Source of the DNA: an uncultured Pseudomonadales bacterium
GTDB lineage: Bacteria > Pseudomonadota > Gammaproteobacteria > Pseudomonadales > Pseudohongiellaceae
Assembly (NCBI GenBank): GCA_947259995.1
Contig: CAMYOK010000007.1
Location: 186,001-250,000, forward strand
Direction of reading: 5' to 3'
Length of the DNA: 64,000 nucleotides
The notes under the pieces are model-generated. The model saw nothing but the letters and a program-made list of their open reading frames with translations. It searched no databases and was not told the DNA's origin. Position numbers and translations under genes: made by a program. Numbering within the stretch: the first letter of the stretch is position 1; every line of letters begins with the position of its first letter. Of this stretch, positions 1-8,976 are shown one piece after another.

Positions 1-1
1 G

Positions 2-703
2 CAGCACTCAGCCAATTTTCGTCTGCGCATCTTGTTCTTCGTGGTGGCGCTCTTTGCCCCGGCTGCCGTGTTAGCGCACACCATTGCAGGCACTGACGCA
101 AACTATGTGCAGGCCATCGACGGCCCAGCAATAGCCCCGTTTCTGTATTTGGGCGCTAAACACATGGTAACGGGCTATGACCATCTGCTCTATCTTTTCG
201 CCGTTGTATTCTTACTCTCACGGCCCTTGCAGGTATTGCAACTCGTTTCCCTATTCGCCTTAGGACACAGTATCACCCTTCTCAGTGGAGTATTGTTCAA
301 GCTACAAGTGAACCCTTTTCTAATCGATGCCATCATTGGCTTTTCGATCGTGTATAAGACCTTCGAAAATATGGGCGGTTTTGACACGCTATCGCGATGG
401 CACCCTAACACCAAACTCGCCGTCTTCGTTTTCGGTCTCTTTCATGGCTTAGGCCTCGCCACAAAACTACAGGCCTTCGAGCTCAGCCCCAATGGCCTGA
501 TCGTGAATATATTGAGTTTCAATGTCGGCGTCGAAATCGGACAACTTCTGGCACTAGCTGCAATACTGCTCGTGCTCACTGTGTGGCGAACTCGCACGAA
601 TGACTTTCAACAGGCATTCAAGATTAATACCGTCTTGATGGCCGGCGGTTTCTTATTAAGCTTTTATCAACTTAGCGCCTATTTTCTTGATACCCCTTAC
701 TAG
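2..703 (+). CDS. HupE/UreJ-type membrane protein, 5' end outside window
   Basis: The frame is open to the first base. The first in-frame start codon inside the window is TTG at 32, but the residues before it (FRLRIL) continue a signal peptide that ends near AHT, so the true start is probably upstream. The mature part has about six membrane helices and the HupE/UreJ_2 signatures HMVTGYDHLLYLF, FGLFHGLGLATKL and NVGVEIGQ, with conserved histidines and acidic residues suited to metal binding. HupE/UreJ proteins are linked to nickel or cobalt import; the substrate here is not shown by the sequence. No hydrogenase or urease gene is nearby. The next gene starts 20 bases downstream, so the two are probably co-transcribed. 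Confidence 0.85.
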   Translation, partial: QHSANFRLRILFFVVALFAPAAVLAHTIAGTDANYVQAIDGPAIAPFLYLGAKHMVTGYDHLLYLFAVVFLLSRPLQVLQLVSLFALGHSITLLSGVLFKLQVNPFLIDAIIGFSIVYKTFENMGGFDTLSRWHPNTKLAVFVFGLFHGLGLATKLQAFELSPNGLIVNILSFNVGVEIGQLLALAAILLVLTVWRTRTNDFQQAFKINTVLMAGGFLLSFYQLSAYFLDTPY

Positions 704-723
704 TTTACTCACGGAGCAAGATC

Positions 724-1281
724 ATGGAATCTCAAGCCACTAGTCGACCCAACATTGCTATTGCCGCCAGCGTTGCGGCCAGTGGCGCTCTCATCGCTCT
801 CTTTGTGGCAGTCCTACCTGCAGAGTTTGGCATCGACCCACTAGGTACAGGACGCGCTCTTGGCTTGCTCGATCTTGCCGATGCCAGTGCGAGCCCGTTT
901 GAGAAGCACGAGCAGGCGCACAAGGTCGATCGTACGGAGTTCATTCTGGAACCTTTCCAGTCGGTCGAGTACAAATATTATCTGCAAGAAGGCAATACAA
1001 TGCTGTTTTCCTGGACAGCCAACGGCGATCTCGTGTTCGACATGCATGCTGACCCAGATGGGATGGTAGGGGAAGAAGGGGTCGAGAGTTACGAGCAGAC
1101 TACCGGTAGCGGCAGCGCTGGGGTGTACCATGCCAATTTTACTGGCATTCATGGGTGGTTCTGGGAAAATCAAAGCTTCGACGAGGTGACGGTCCGGCTC
1201 GAGAGCGCCGGTTTTTATGAACGCTCTGTAGTGTTTCGAGACGGGGGCAGTTTCGAGCGAGACCTAGCCCCCGTCTTCTAA
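724..1281 (+). CDS. membrane-anchored periplasmic protein paired with HupE-like gene
   Basis: This 185-residue protein starts at an ATG preceded by GGAGCAAG. One hydrophobic segment at about residues 12-33 anchors the N terminus, followed by an exported domain rich in aromatic and acidic residues (around FDMHADPDG and HGWFWEN). It matches what is usually annotated as a transmembrane anchor protein beside HupE-family genes; I know of no assigned biochemical function. Its tight linkage to the upstream HupE-type gene suggests an accessory role in metal handling, which is inference. It ends 27 bases before the end of a convergent gene. Confidence 0.7.
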   Translation: MESQATSRPNIAIAASVAASGALIALFVAVLPAEFGIDPLGTGRALGLLDLADASASPFEKHEQAHKVDRTEFILEPFQSVEYKYYLQEGNTMLFSWTANGDLVFDMHADPDGMVGEEGVESYEQTTGSGSAGVYHANFTGIHGWFWENQSFDEVTVRLESAGFYERSVVFRDGGSFERDLAPVF

Positions 1282-1307
1282 TGCTTCTTTGTGAGCTCTT
1301 GCCTTGC

Positions 1308-1748
1308 TTATCGCTCGTTAGGATCCGAACCATCGGGTGGAGCGCCAGTTCCCGACGACCCCATAAACAATTTACGGCCATCAGGGAAGGTGATATCCCG
1401 ACCATTGCCTCGGCACTCGGGCGTGCATAAACGGTCTTTACTCTGATATCCCGTCACCAAGATCTCGGTTCCCAACTGTAGAGAGTTGCGATTGATCCCA
1501 CGACGCAGAAGTGTATTGGGCGTGCCGCCCTCAACCATCCAAGGTTGCTCAGTGCCATCCTCATTGGTATGCATCAAGTGGATCCAAGAATGCGGATTTA
1601 TCCACTCCACTCTAATGATAGGCCCGCGCAATGAGATCGGTAAATTAGCATCGAATTCAGCTGAAAATGCATGGTGCGCAGATGCCGACATCGAAATCGC
1701 TGCCATCCCCCCTACTAGCGCCGCCGACAGAATATATTTTCTTTTCAT
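1308..1748 (-). CDS. DUF6152-family secreted protein
   Basis: A 146-residue protein with a clear Sec signal peptide cleaved after about residue 24 (SMSASAHH). The mature sequence begins HHAFSAEFD and contains RVEWINPHSWIHL, the hallmark of DUF6152 proteins, which are small periplasmic proteins of unknown function. A strong ribosome-binding site, GGGGAG, lies just upstream of the ATG. Two cysteines (CTPEC) near residue 112 could form a disulphide or bind metal. DUF6152 genes often occur near PQQ enzymes, and this window holds four, though not adjacent. Confidence 0.8.
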   Translation of the reverse strand: MKRKYILSAALVGGMAAISMSASAHHAFSAEFDANLPISLRGPIIRVEWINPHSWIHLMHTNEDGTEQPWMVEGGTPNTLLRRGINRNSLQLGTEILVTGYQSKDRLCTPECRGNGRDITFPDGRKLFMGSSGTGAPPDGSDPNER

Positions 1749-1836
1749 TATTACTCCCCGTTACGTTAATTCAAAAACTCGACATCAGTTTTCATCTTGG
1801 CCGAAAGGTTCAGATGCACGTCCTTTTTCAACCCTT

Positions 1837-2028
1837 TCAAGCATTAATTTTTTCAACAAATTCGCCACACTTGAATTGAACTAGCCCAATGCCTTGTTCG
1901 AGACGATCAGAGATATTGGCGGAACGCTGCTCGGAGGCGGCTGTAGCAATGCCAGTCAAAGCTGCACACGCGTTTGAGCTCAAGATTAGCGCGGCTAGGC
2001 AAGCATTTTTTTGCGGCTTTTCCCCCAC
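1837..2028 (-). CDS. possible small exported protein, unknown
   Basis: A 63-codon frame with a GTG start. The N terminus is lysine-containing and followed by a hydrophobic, alanine-rich stretch (CLAALILSSNACAALTG) that resembles a signal peptide ending near ATAASEQ. It lies in the otherwise empty interval 1749-2151, in the same direction as the DUF6152 gene 88 bases downstream. The ribosome-binding site is only G-rich (ACGGGGG). I do not recognise the sequence; it may be a non-coding frame that happens to look like a signal peptide. Confidence 0.3.
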   Translation of the reverse strand: MGEKPQKNACLAALILSSNACAALTGIATAASEQRSANISDRLEQGIGLVQFKCGEFVEKINA

Positions 2029-2151
2029 GAAACCCCCGTTTAATCACTCGATATAAACACTTAGCCAAAATAGTGTCAAGCCAAACGCGGCAAAGGGAAA
2101 CCCCATCCCGAATAGGATGAGGGAGGTCAAAAACTAGTGGTTTTTCAGGCC

Positions 2152-3366
2152 TTAGGCAAATGGCCCTGTTATCTCATAGGTGATGCCTGGACCATCTTTT
2201 ACAAAGCCAGTTTGGGAACTAAAATATAGGCGGGTATAGCTTGGATCAAATGCTGGGCCCACAAGCTCGGAGTCATCCTGCCCTACTACTTGCAACAATG
2301 GCACGACTTGCCCATCAGGTGTTAATGCGACCAGTTGGTTATCACCACCATCCTCCGCGACGACTACATCGCCTGCCGGTGTGATCACGACATTGTCTAC
2401 GCCCTTCAATATCGGGTTGGAGCTAGTAGCGATGTCATAAATCACCGTTAACACGGAAGTATTCACATCGTAAGACCAAACGCGATTATCTCCTTTGGTC
2501 GTGAAATAGATTCGCGTATCAAAGAAGGCAATACCTTCACCGCCGTTGAATGGCGACGCGGCGGCAACTTGTTTACGAGTCACTACACTTGTCGCCGCAG
2601 GATCGCTCACCGGATGCCATTGCACAATTTGCATGCCATCGCGCGTTATTACCTCGGCCACTTCCAAAACACCGCGACTCAGGTCAGGCAAAGGCGCCTG
2701 CGGACGAAAGCGATAGAAACACCCATCAGGCTCATCCTCAGTCAAATACAAATGCTCATGCACGGTATCAACAGCCACGGCTTCATGTTTGAACGCTCCC
2801 AATGCTGGGCGTACTTGAGCAAATTTTTCCCCATATGGGTCACACTCGTAGACCAGCCCACGATCGGTCTCTTCACAAGACAACCATGTATGCCAGGGGG
2901 TCTTCCCGCCTGCACAATTATTAGTGGTGCCCGTCAAAATCGAATAGGCATCGACTACTTGACCACTGGAATTGAAACGCAGTGCGCCAACGCCTCCACC
3001 ATTGTCTTTCACTTCGCTGTTAGAGACGTATACCCAGCCTCCATCAGGAGTCTCGAAAGTAGCCCCTCCATCAGGGTCGCCATGCCATATATAGTCACTA
3101 TCGGGAAGGGCTGGCTTGCCAGTCATAGCGAGTACACGCGAACGGTAACCCGCAGGCAACATGATGCCATTTTCATCTGGCGGCAGCAGTGGGCCAAGAT
3201 TTTGCAAGCCAGCAAAGGCTTCTTGCGGCGGTTTAGCCTGAGCAGCAAGGCGCCCCGAAGGAAAGATCACTGCACCACCACTGAGCAAACTCCCCCCTGC
3301 AAACGCGGCTAGGCCTTTGACCCCCAATCGAACAAACTCTCGTCGCTGCGCTCCAATATCCGCCAT
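2152..3366 (-). CDS. PhoX-like (DUF839) Tat-exported protein
   Basis: The protein of about 404 residues starts at the ATG at 3366, with AGGG seven bases upstream; a TTG two codons earlier is less likely. It opens with a twin-arginine motif (RREFVRLG) and hydrophobic stretch, so it is probably exported folded. The body shows DUF839/PhoX features: SNSEVKDNGGG, WLSCEE, FKHEAVAVD, LTEDEPDGCFYRF and repeated beta-propeller-like blades with acidic metal-binding residues. PhoX enzymes are calcium- and iron-dependent phosphatases, but this protein is shorter than classical PhoX, so the phosphatase activity is uncertain. A small hairpin, AGAGGT/ACCTCT at 3396-3415, lies upstream in the leader. Confidence 0.8.
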   Translation of the reverse strand: MADIGAQRREFVRLGVKGLAAFAGGSLLSGGAVIFPSGRLAAQAKPPQEAFAGLQNLGPLLPPDENGIMLPAGYRSRVLAMTGKPALPDSDYIWHGDPDGGATFETPDGGWVYVSNSEVKDNGGGVGALRFNSSGQVVDAYSILTGTTNNCAGGKTPWHTWLSCEETDRGLVYECDPYGEKFAQVRPALGAFKHEAVAVDTVHEHLYLTEDEPDGCFYRFRPQAPLPDLSRGVLEVAEVITRDGMQIVQWHPVSDPAATSVVTRKQVAAASPFNGGEGIAFFDTRIYFTTKGDNRVWSYDVNTSVLTVIYDIATSSNPILKGVDNVVITPAGDVVVAEDGGDNQLVALTPDGQVVPLLQVVGQDDSELVGPAFDPSYTRLYFSSQTGFVKDGPGITYEITGPFA

Positions 3367-3484
3367 GCTCAAACCCTTTATCTAAAATAGTCTATAGAGG
3401 TCACAAGGCACCTCTGTTCTTAATAGAGGAGCCTAACACTGGTGTGTTGCAGATTTTTTACACTTCCCCGCGATTGCTAGGAAC

Positions 3485-4183
3485 TTAGCGCGGAGGGTCG
3501 ATTTGCTGGTTTAGGGAGTTATTAACACGGTACCAGCCAGCAATACTGTATCGATCACGATGAGCCGCGCGCACTTCATGAGGAAAGTCTTCGCTAAGAA
3601 ACACAACCAGTGTCCCATAGGCTGGAGTCACACAAAGGAAAGGATCGACCTGCCCCTCATGAAACATCGCCAACTCTCCACCGTCCTCTGGCTGCCAGCT
3701 AGGATTAAAATAGGCGACCACGGATAAGATTCGGTTGGTGCTGTCTTTCAGTGGATTACCTTTGAATGCATCCACGTGTTTTTTATAAAAAGCCCCAGCG
3801 GGGTAATGAGCAAAATGACTTTCAAAACTGAACAGCCCCAAAAACAAACGCCTGTTCAAGAACAAGCGGAGACGACTCGACCACTGCAGCCATTGTTGCT
3901 CGGCAACACCTTCGCCCTCGATCCAGGCAATGGCATCACGACGTACAAATGGATTGAGGGCGTAATCCTCCGCACGCCCCACACCCGCAGGCACAAACTC
4001 CTGCGCACTAGCCGCTAGTATTTGTCGATGCAGTTGCTCACTTAAGTGCTCCGGCAATGCATTGGGGATTACACTCCATCCTTTATCACGCAAATCATCG
4101 GCGATTTGTGCAAACAGCGGGTCGTCACCATCATAGTCGTAAGAGCCAACATCTATTGCTAACTGCATCCGCACAATGCTCAC
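3485..4183 (-). CDS. 2OG-Fe(II) oxygenase
   Basis: A 232-residue protein of the prolyl-4-hydroxylase-like 2-oxoglutarate/iron oxygenase fold. The iron triad is visible as H136-x-D138 (KKHVDAF) and H202 (DFPHEV), and R211 in RYSIAGW is the expected 2-oxoglutarate ligand. RILSVVAYFN and DGGEL are further family motifs. The length and N-terminal part resemble the SM-20-like bacterial group; the substrate is unknown. The GTG start at 4183 has no good ribosome-binding site, and an ATG at 4168 is an alternative. It ends 112 bases from the PhoX-like gene start, same strand. Confidence 0.85.
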   Translation of the reverse strand: MSIVRMQLAIDVGSYDYDGDDPLFAQIADDLRDKGWSVIPNALPEHLSEQLHRQILAASAQEFVPAGVGRAEDYALNPFVRRDAIAWIEGEGVAEQQWLQWSSRLRLFLNRRLFLGLFSFESHFAHYPAGAFYKKHVDAFKGNPLKDSTNRILSVVAYFNPSWQPEDGGELAMFHEGQVDPFLCVTPAYGTLVVFLSEDFPHEVRAAHRDRYSIAGWYRVNNSLNQQIDPPR

Positions 4184-4216
4184 ATTAAGGGTTTATATGC
4201 ACCCCATAAGGTCAAA

Positions 4217-4627
4217 TTATCTAGAAGGTTTCTTTTTGAAACTACGCGCTTTTTTAGGCCCAAGGCGCGTACCATCTTTTTTCAGGCGCGCCTCCTTAGC
4301 TTGCGCTTGCCCATCGGCTTTTGCGCTTTCGTCATCGCCTGGCTGCAGCTCGGCAGTTGCTGCGGCCTCTTGCGCCGCATCTTTTGCCACTACCTCGGCC
4401 TTTTTCACTCGCATCTTCAGCCCGTTGAGCTCAAGGCCATTGAGGGCACGAACGGCCGCCTTAGCTTCATGGATCACAGGCATATTAGCGAAACCAAACC
4501 CCTTGGAGCCACCGGTGCCATCATCCATCACTATGGTGCAGGACTGAACCCGCCCATGGGCTGCAAATAGCGCCAAAAGTTCAGACTCTGTGATGTCGCG
4601 AGCTAGATTACGTACAAGTATTTTCAC
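4217..4627 (-). CDS. RRM-domain RNA-binding protein
   Basis: A 136-residue protein with a GTG start after GAGGGAAATCA. Residues 1-80 form one RNA-recognition motif with RNP2 ILVRNL and RNP1 KGFGFANM. The tail (about 81-136) is of low complexity, first alanine/acidic, then very basic (KKARSFKKK), likely disordered and able to bind RNA. Bacterial RRM proteins of this type are often cold-induced; targets are unknown. It is transcribed away from the ybiT-like gene on the other side of a 228-base interval. Confidence 0.85.
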   Translation of the reverse strand: MKILVRNLARDITESELLALFAAHGRVQSCTIVMDDGTGGSKGFGFANMPVIHEAKAAVRALNGLELNGLKMRVKKAEVVAKDAAQEAAATAELQPGDDESAKADGQAQAKEARLKKDGTRLGPKKARSFKKKPSR

Positions 4628-4737
4628 TGATTTCCCTCAAGCACTTTGCTGTGCGGCGCGCACAATACTGCAATTTGAACTTGGAGTCTAACAAGACTGA
4701 GTGCAAATAAGCAGTAGTCCCTTTCGCGTAGCTCCTT

Positions 4738-4743
4738 TATAAT
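4738..4743 (+). promoter_or_regulatory. candidate -10 box upstream of ybiT
   Basis: A perfect TATAAT lies 113 bases before the ybiT start, in the divergent interval 4628-4855. The -35 position at 17 bases spacing (TAGTCC) is poor, so this rests on the -10 element and its location only. Confidence 0.35.
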
Positions 4744-4855
4744 GCGCCCCTTTCGTACTGACCCTCACCGTGCCACACGGCAGCATCCGGTCAGATCTCT
4801 GCGCTGTAGATAGCAGCGACACAATGTCACATCTTTAATGTAAACGGATATCGCC

Positions 4856-6463
4856 TTGATTAACGCCGCCAATATCACCATCCAGTTTGGTGCCAAACCC
4901 CTATTCGAAAACGTGTCTCTGCGCTTTGGCAGTGGCAACCGCTATGGCCTCATCGGAGCGAATGGCTCTGGTAAGTCCACCTTCATGAAAATCCTCAGTG
5001 GTGACTTAGAGCCCACCTCAGGCAATATCAGTATCGATGCCGATGAGCGAGTTGGCATCTTGCGCCAAGACCAGTTTGCGTATGAAGAGTTCAGCGTTCT
5101 TGATACCGTCATCATGGGGCATGAGAAGCTTTGGGAGATCAAACAGGAAAAAGACCGCATTTACGACCTTCCTGAGATGACTGAAGACGACGGCATGCGC
5201 GTCGCCGAATTGGAAATCGAGTTTGCGGAACTAGACGGCTATTCGGCCGAAGCGACGGCGGGAGAGCTGCTTTTGGGCCTCGGCATTGCCATTGAGCAAC
5301 ATAACGGACCGATGAGCGCCGTTGCCCCAGGCTGGAAGCTCCGCGTTCTCCTAGCGCAGGCATTGTTTGCCGACCCAGACATTATGCTGTTAGACGAGCC
5401 GACCAACAACTTGGACATCAATGCCATCCGTTGGCTCGAAGGCATTCTCAGCCAGCGTGAATGCACTATGATCATCATCTCGCACGACCGCCATTTCTTG
5501 AATAGCGTCTGCACGCACATGGTCGACTTGGACTACCAAGCGTTGAAGCTCTACCCTGGCACCTACGATGACTTCATGCTGGCCTCGACCCAAGCCCGTG
5601 AACGCATCCAGGCTGACAACGCCAAGAAGAAAACCCAGATGGCCGAATTGCAAAACTTCGTCAGCCGATTCTCGGCGAATGCATCGAAAGCGAAGCAAGC
5701 GACATCTCGTGCAAAACAGCTTGAGAAAATCAAATTAGAAGAGATGAAGCCGTCGTCACGCATCAGCCCCTTCATCCGCTTCGAGATGGAGAAGAAGCTA
5801 CATCGGCTTGCTGTAGAGACATCAAAGCTCTCGCTTGCCTACGGTGACAATACTCTGATCGCAGATCTTGGATTGATGGTAGAGGCAGGCGAACGTGTCG
5901 CCATTCTCGGCGCCAACGGCATTGGTAAAACCACGTTGCTACAAGCCCTCACGGGAAATTTTGGCAATGAAGCAGACGAGACACTCTCTGGCACTATCAA
6001 ATGGGCCGAGAATGCTAATATCGGCTATTACGCACAGGATCACTCTCATGAATTTGAAGAAGATATCAATCTATTCGATTGGATGAGCCAATGGGGCAGC
6101 CCTAGCGATGATGAACAAGTCATACGCGGCATTCTCGGCAAAATGCTGTTCTCTAAAGACGATAGCTTGAAGAAAGTCAGTGTCATCTCCGGTGGTGAAC
6201 AAGGTCGTATGCTGTTCGGTAAGATGATGCTCCAAAAACCCAATGTGCTGGTATTAGATGAACCTACCAACCACTTGGATATGGAGTCTATCGAAGCACT
6301 GAACCTAGCCCTAGAGAACTACCCTGGCACTATCATCTTCGTCAGCCATGACCGTGAGTTTGTGTCCTCATTGGCCACCCGTATTATTGAGATCAGCGAT
6401 GGCAACATCGTCAATTTCAAAGGCGATTACGACGAATACTTGCACAAACTTGGAGTGGAATAA
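4856..6463 (+). CDS. ybiT: ABC-F ATPase, YbiT type
   Basis: A 535-residue cytosolic ATPase with two ABC domains and no membrane segments. Walker A motifs are GANGSGKST and GANGIGKTT; Walker B motifs end in [10 protein letters not shown] and [10 protein letters not shown], followed by switch histidines in SHDRHF and SHDREF. The linker between the domains is lysine- and alanine-rich, as in ABC-F factors that act on the ribosome. The N terminus and overall spacing match YbiT rather than EttA, Uup or YheS. The start is TTG, giving the expected first residues ([11 protein letters not shown]); the ribosome-binding site is weak. dbpA follows after 24 bases. Confidence 0.92.
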   Translation: MINAANITIQFGAKPLFENVSLRFGSGNRYGLIGANGSGKSTFMKILSGDLEPTSGNISIDADERVGILRQDQFAYEEFSVLDTVIMGHEKLWEIKQEKDRIYDLPEMTEDDGMRVAELEIEFAELDGYSAEATAGELLLGLGIAIEQHNGPMSAVAPGWKLRVLLAQALFADPDIMLLDEPTNNLDINAIRWLEGILSQRECTMIIISHDRHFLNSVCTHMVDLDYQALKLYPGTYDDFMLASTQARERIQADNAKKKTQMAELQNFVSRFSANASKAKQATSRAKQLEKIKLEEMKPSSRISPFIRFEMEKKLHRLAVETSKLSLAYGDNTLIADLGLMVEAGERVAILGANGIGKTTLLQALTGNFGNEADETLSGTIKWAENANIGYYAQDHSHEFEEDINLFDWMSQWGSPSDDEQVIRGILGKMLFSKDDSLKKVSVISGGEQGRMLFGKMMLQKPNVLVLDEPTNHLDMESIEALNLALENYPGTIIFVSHDREFVSSLATRIIEISDGNIVNFKGDYDEYLHKLGVE

Positions 6464-6487
6464 TTTGTTAGCCCTGCGGAGTTCACT

Positions 6488-7924
6488 ATGAGCGCTATTG
6501 AAAACCAAGAGTCATTCCTAAGCCTTAATTTGCCACCCGCGCAGATCGAGAACTTAAAAGCGCTCAACTATTCGCAGATGACCCCTATTCAAGCGCAAGC
6601 ATTGCCCGCGGCTCTAGATGGCAAGGACCTCATCGCCCAAGCACGCACAGGAAGTGGCAAAACGGCAGCCTTCGGGATTGCGCTGTTGTGCAAACTCAAT
6701 CCTCGGGATTTGGGCACCCAAGCCCTAATTATGTGCCCTACCCGCGAGTTGTGCACTCAGGTGGCCACCGAGATTCGTCGCCTAGCTCGCTATTTGCCGA
6801 ATATTAAAGTCGCCGTTTTGTGTGGTGGCCAGGCCCTTGGCCCGCAAATAGCGTCACTCGCCCATGGGGCGCACATCGTTGTTGGCACCCCTGGGCGCGT
6901 GAAAGATCATGTGAGCAAACAGACTTTGAAACTTGAGCGTGTGTCGACCTTGGTCCTCGATGAGGCTGACCGCATGCTCGACATGGGGTTTTCGGAAGAT
7001 ATCGACGAGATCATTGGACACACGTCACCCAGCCGCCAAACTCTGCTGTTCTCGGCGACGTTTCCTGACAATATCGCCTCGCTAAGTGCGCAGTACCAGA
7101 ACGACGCCCTGCGCGTGGAAGTAGAGTCGGTAGCGGCAGAGACCACCATCGCACAGCACTACTTCTTATGTGGAGCAAAAGAGCAAGGAGAGCAACGCAG
7201 TGAGGCTTTGTTGAAACTACTGCGTTACTACGCTCCTGAATCCTGCGTAGTGTTTTGCAATACTCGACAAAGTACGGTCGAGATGGCTCAGCATCTAAGC
7301 GATGCCGGCCTTGTAGCAATGGCCTTACAAGGGGAGATGGAACAGCGCGAGCGCGATCAAGTCTTAATTCAGTTTCGCAACGGCAGTTGCCAAGTGCTAG
7401 TGGCCACCGATGTTGCGGCGCGAGGCTTGGACATCGAACAGCTCCCCATGGTGATTAACGCCGAACTCCCACGCGATCTAGAAGTCTACACCCATCGCAT
7501 CGGTCGTACCGGTCGCGCGGGCAATGAAGGCTTAGCCTTAAGCCTCTATTTTGAGAACGAACGATTTAGAGTTGATGCACTGCAAAAACGTGATGACAAT
7601 GTCGGCAGCGTAAAGCTTAGCGATATCGCCTCTGTCCCAGCCCAAAATAATATTACCGTCTCCTCGACCAAGCAAACTATTCACATTGCTGGCGGGCGGA
7701 AAAATAAAATTCGCCCTGGTGACATTCTCGGCGCGTTGACGGCAGGCGAGCGCGTCCCGGGCAGCGCCATTGGCCGCATAGACATTCTTGATTTTGGAAG
7801 CTTCGTGGCGATCGACATCGCACATATAGCCGATGCCATCGCGCAATTGGAAAACCGAAAAATTAAAGGCCAGAAATTTAAAGTGCGACGACTTCATACT
7901 ATCGCCACTCGTTCGCGGCGCTAG
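6488..7924 (+). CDS. dbpA: DEAD-box RNA helicase DbpA
   Basis: A 478-residue helicase with all core motifs: Q motif near MTPIQAQALP, motif I ARTGSGKTAAF, motif II DEAD, SAT (LFSATFP), and motif VI HRIGRTGRAG. The C-terminal 75 residues match the DbpA RNA-binding domain (KIRPGDILGALT, IGRIDILDFGSFVAI), which directs the enzyme to hairpin 92 of 23S rRNA during large-subunit assembly. GGAG lies before the ATG. Placement directly after the ribosome-associated ATPase YbiT gives a small translation/ribosome cluster. Confidence 0.95.
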   Translation: MSAIENQESFLSLNLPPAQIENLKALNYSQMTPIQAQALPAALDGKDLIAQARTGSGKTAAFGIALLCKLNPRDLGTQALIMCPTRELCTQVATEIRRLARYLPNIKVAVLCGGQALGPQIASLAHGAHIVVGTPGRVKDHVSKQTLKLERVSTLVLDEADRMLDMGFSEDIDEIIGHTSPSRQTLLFSATFPDNIASLSAQYQNDALRVEVESVAAETTIAQHYFLCGAKEQGEQRSEALLKLLRYYAPESCVVFCNTRQSTVEMAQHLSDAGLVAMALQGEMEQRERDQVLIQFRNGSCQVLVATDVAARGLDIEQLPMVINAELPRDLEVYTHRIGRTGRAGNEGLALSLYFENERFRVDALQKRDDNVGSVKLSDIASVPAQNNITVSSTKQTIHIAGGRKNKIRPGDILGALTAGERVPGSAIGRIDILDFGSFVAIDIAHIADAIAQLENRKIKGQKFKVRRLHTIATRSRR

Positions 7925-7950
7925 TCACACGCCTGCGCGAGCGAGGGACT

Positions 7951-8544
7951 ATGTCTAAAAGAGAGCGCTGCAGCACCTGCCAAAGACCAACAAGCCATTG
8001 CTATTGTGCAATGCTAGTCAGTGTCGCCAGCTCATGGCCCGTGCGAATCTTGCAACATCCCCAAGAGTCGAAACACGCACTGGGCACTGCACGCATTGCT
8101 AATCTTTGTCTGCAAGATTGTGATTTAGTCATCGCGACCGAACAACAAGGCGAGGCGTACATTGCTGCACAAGAAAACCCTGTCCTTATCTACCCGAGCC
8201 TCAACAGCCTCCCTTTAGATTCATTACAAGGCACTGCCCCGCGGCCACTGGTATTTTTAGATGCGACCTGGCGTAAGAGCCGACGCATGTTATTAGAATT
8301 GCCAGCACTGGCAAGCCTGCCACACTACAGCCTACCCACCCCTCCTAGCAGTCGTTATCGCATACGGCGAGAACCGAACCCTGAGGCACTTTCCACGCTA
8401 GAGGCGATCGTCCATAGCCTTGCCTTGCTGGAAGGAAGCCTAGAGAAATTCGAGCCATTGTTGAAAATTATGGATGCGCTCGTAGACGAACAAATAGCCC
8501 AAATGGGTCAGGATGTATACGAGCGCAATTACCATAAAGATTAG
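7951..8544 (+). CDS. DTW-domain tRNA-uridine aminocarboxypropyltransferase
   Basis: A 197-residue protein of the DTW (TapT/Tsr3-like) family, which transfers the 3-amino-3-carboxypropyl group of S-adenosylmethionine to RNA; bacterial TapT makes acp3U in tRNA. N-terminal cysteines CSTCQRPTSHCYC form the expected zinc-binding site, followed by LQHPQESKHALGTA and the signature FLDATWRKSR, where the family usually has D-x-T-W. LPTPPSSRYRIRREP is also typical. The ATG follows GAGGGACT, 27 bases after dbpA, so it probably belongs to the same transcript. Confidence 0.88.
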   Translation: MSKRERCSTCQRPTSHCYCAMLVSVASSWPVRILQHPQESKHALGTARIANLCLQDCDLVIATEQQGEAYIAAQENPVLIYPSLNSLPLDSLQGTAPRPLVFLDATWRKSRRMLLELPALASLPHYSLPTPPSSRYRIRREPNPEALSTLEAIVHSLALLEGSLEKFEPLLKIMDALVDEQIAQMGQDVYERNYHKD

Positions 8545-8556
8545 CGCTATGCGCTA

Positions 8557-8940
8557 TTAGAGCAGCGAAAGTAGCGCGGCAATACCGCCACCAATCATCA
8601 AAATCAAGGTTGGCAATAAACTCAACACGAAGCCCAAACCCCGTGACTCCGGCTTTGCAACATATGCCCGTGCATACAAGAAACGTCCGACTATATACAC
8701 CGCCCCAATACCAGCGCCTATATCCGGTCTAAACCAATACGAGAAGATTACCAGCGATGGGATGAACATCACCAACAACTCTAGCGTGTTTTGCTGCACA
8801 CGATAATAACGCTCAAAAACTGGATCACCCGTAACAGCAGGTGCTTCCACTTTATAGGTACTGCGCGCCTTACCTACTTGCAATGCAAACACAAAATACT
8901 GCAGCAAAGACAAAACGATTACGATCGCAACAAATTCCAT
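8557..8940 (-). CDS. MAPEG-family membrane protein
   Basis: A 127-residue protein with about four membrane helices. The motif FERYYRVQQNTLELLV at residues 43-58 is the MAPEG signature, with the conserved arginine, glutamate and asparagine used for glutathione binding. VGRFLYARAY follows in helix three. Bacterial MAPEG proteins are glutathione-dependent transferases or peroxidases; the substrate cannot be read from sequence. It converges with the DTW gene (12 bases between stops). Confidence 0.88.
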   Translation of the reverse strand: MEFVAIVIVLSLLQYFVFALQVGKARSTYKVEAPAVTGDPVFERYYRVQQNTLELLVMFIPSLVIFSYWFRPDIGAGIGAVYIVGRFLYARAYVAKPESRGLGFVLSLLPTLILMIGGGIAALLSLL

Positions 8941-8976
8941 CAGCTTCCCCTTTTCAATGACTCAAGCATGGTTTTC

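Noticed and set aside
2569..3312. Long open frame (247 codons) on the plus strand opposite the PhoX-like gene
   Set aside because: It lacks any recognisable domain and has an atypical composition, and it lies wholly within a well-supported gene with Tat signal and family motifs on the other strand.
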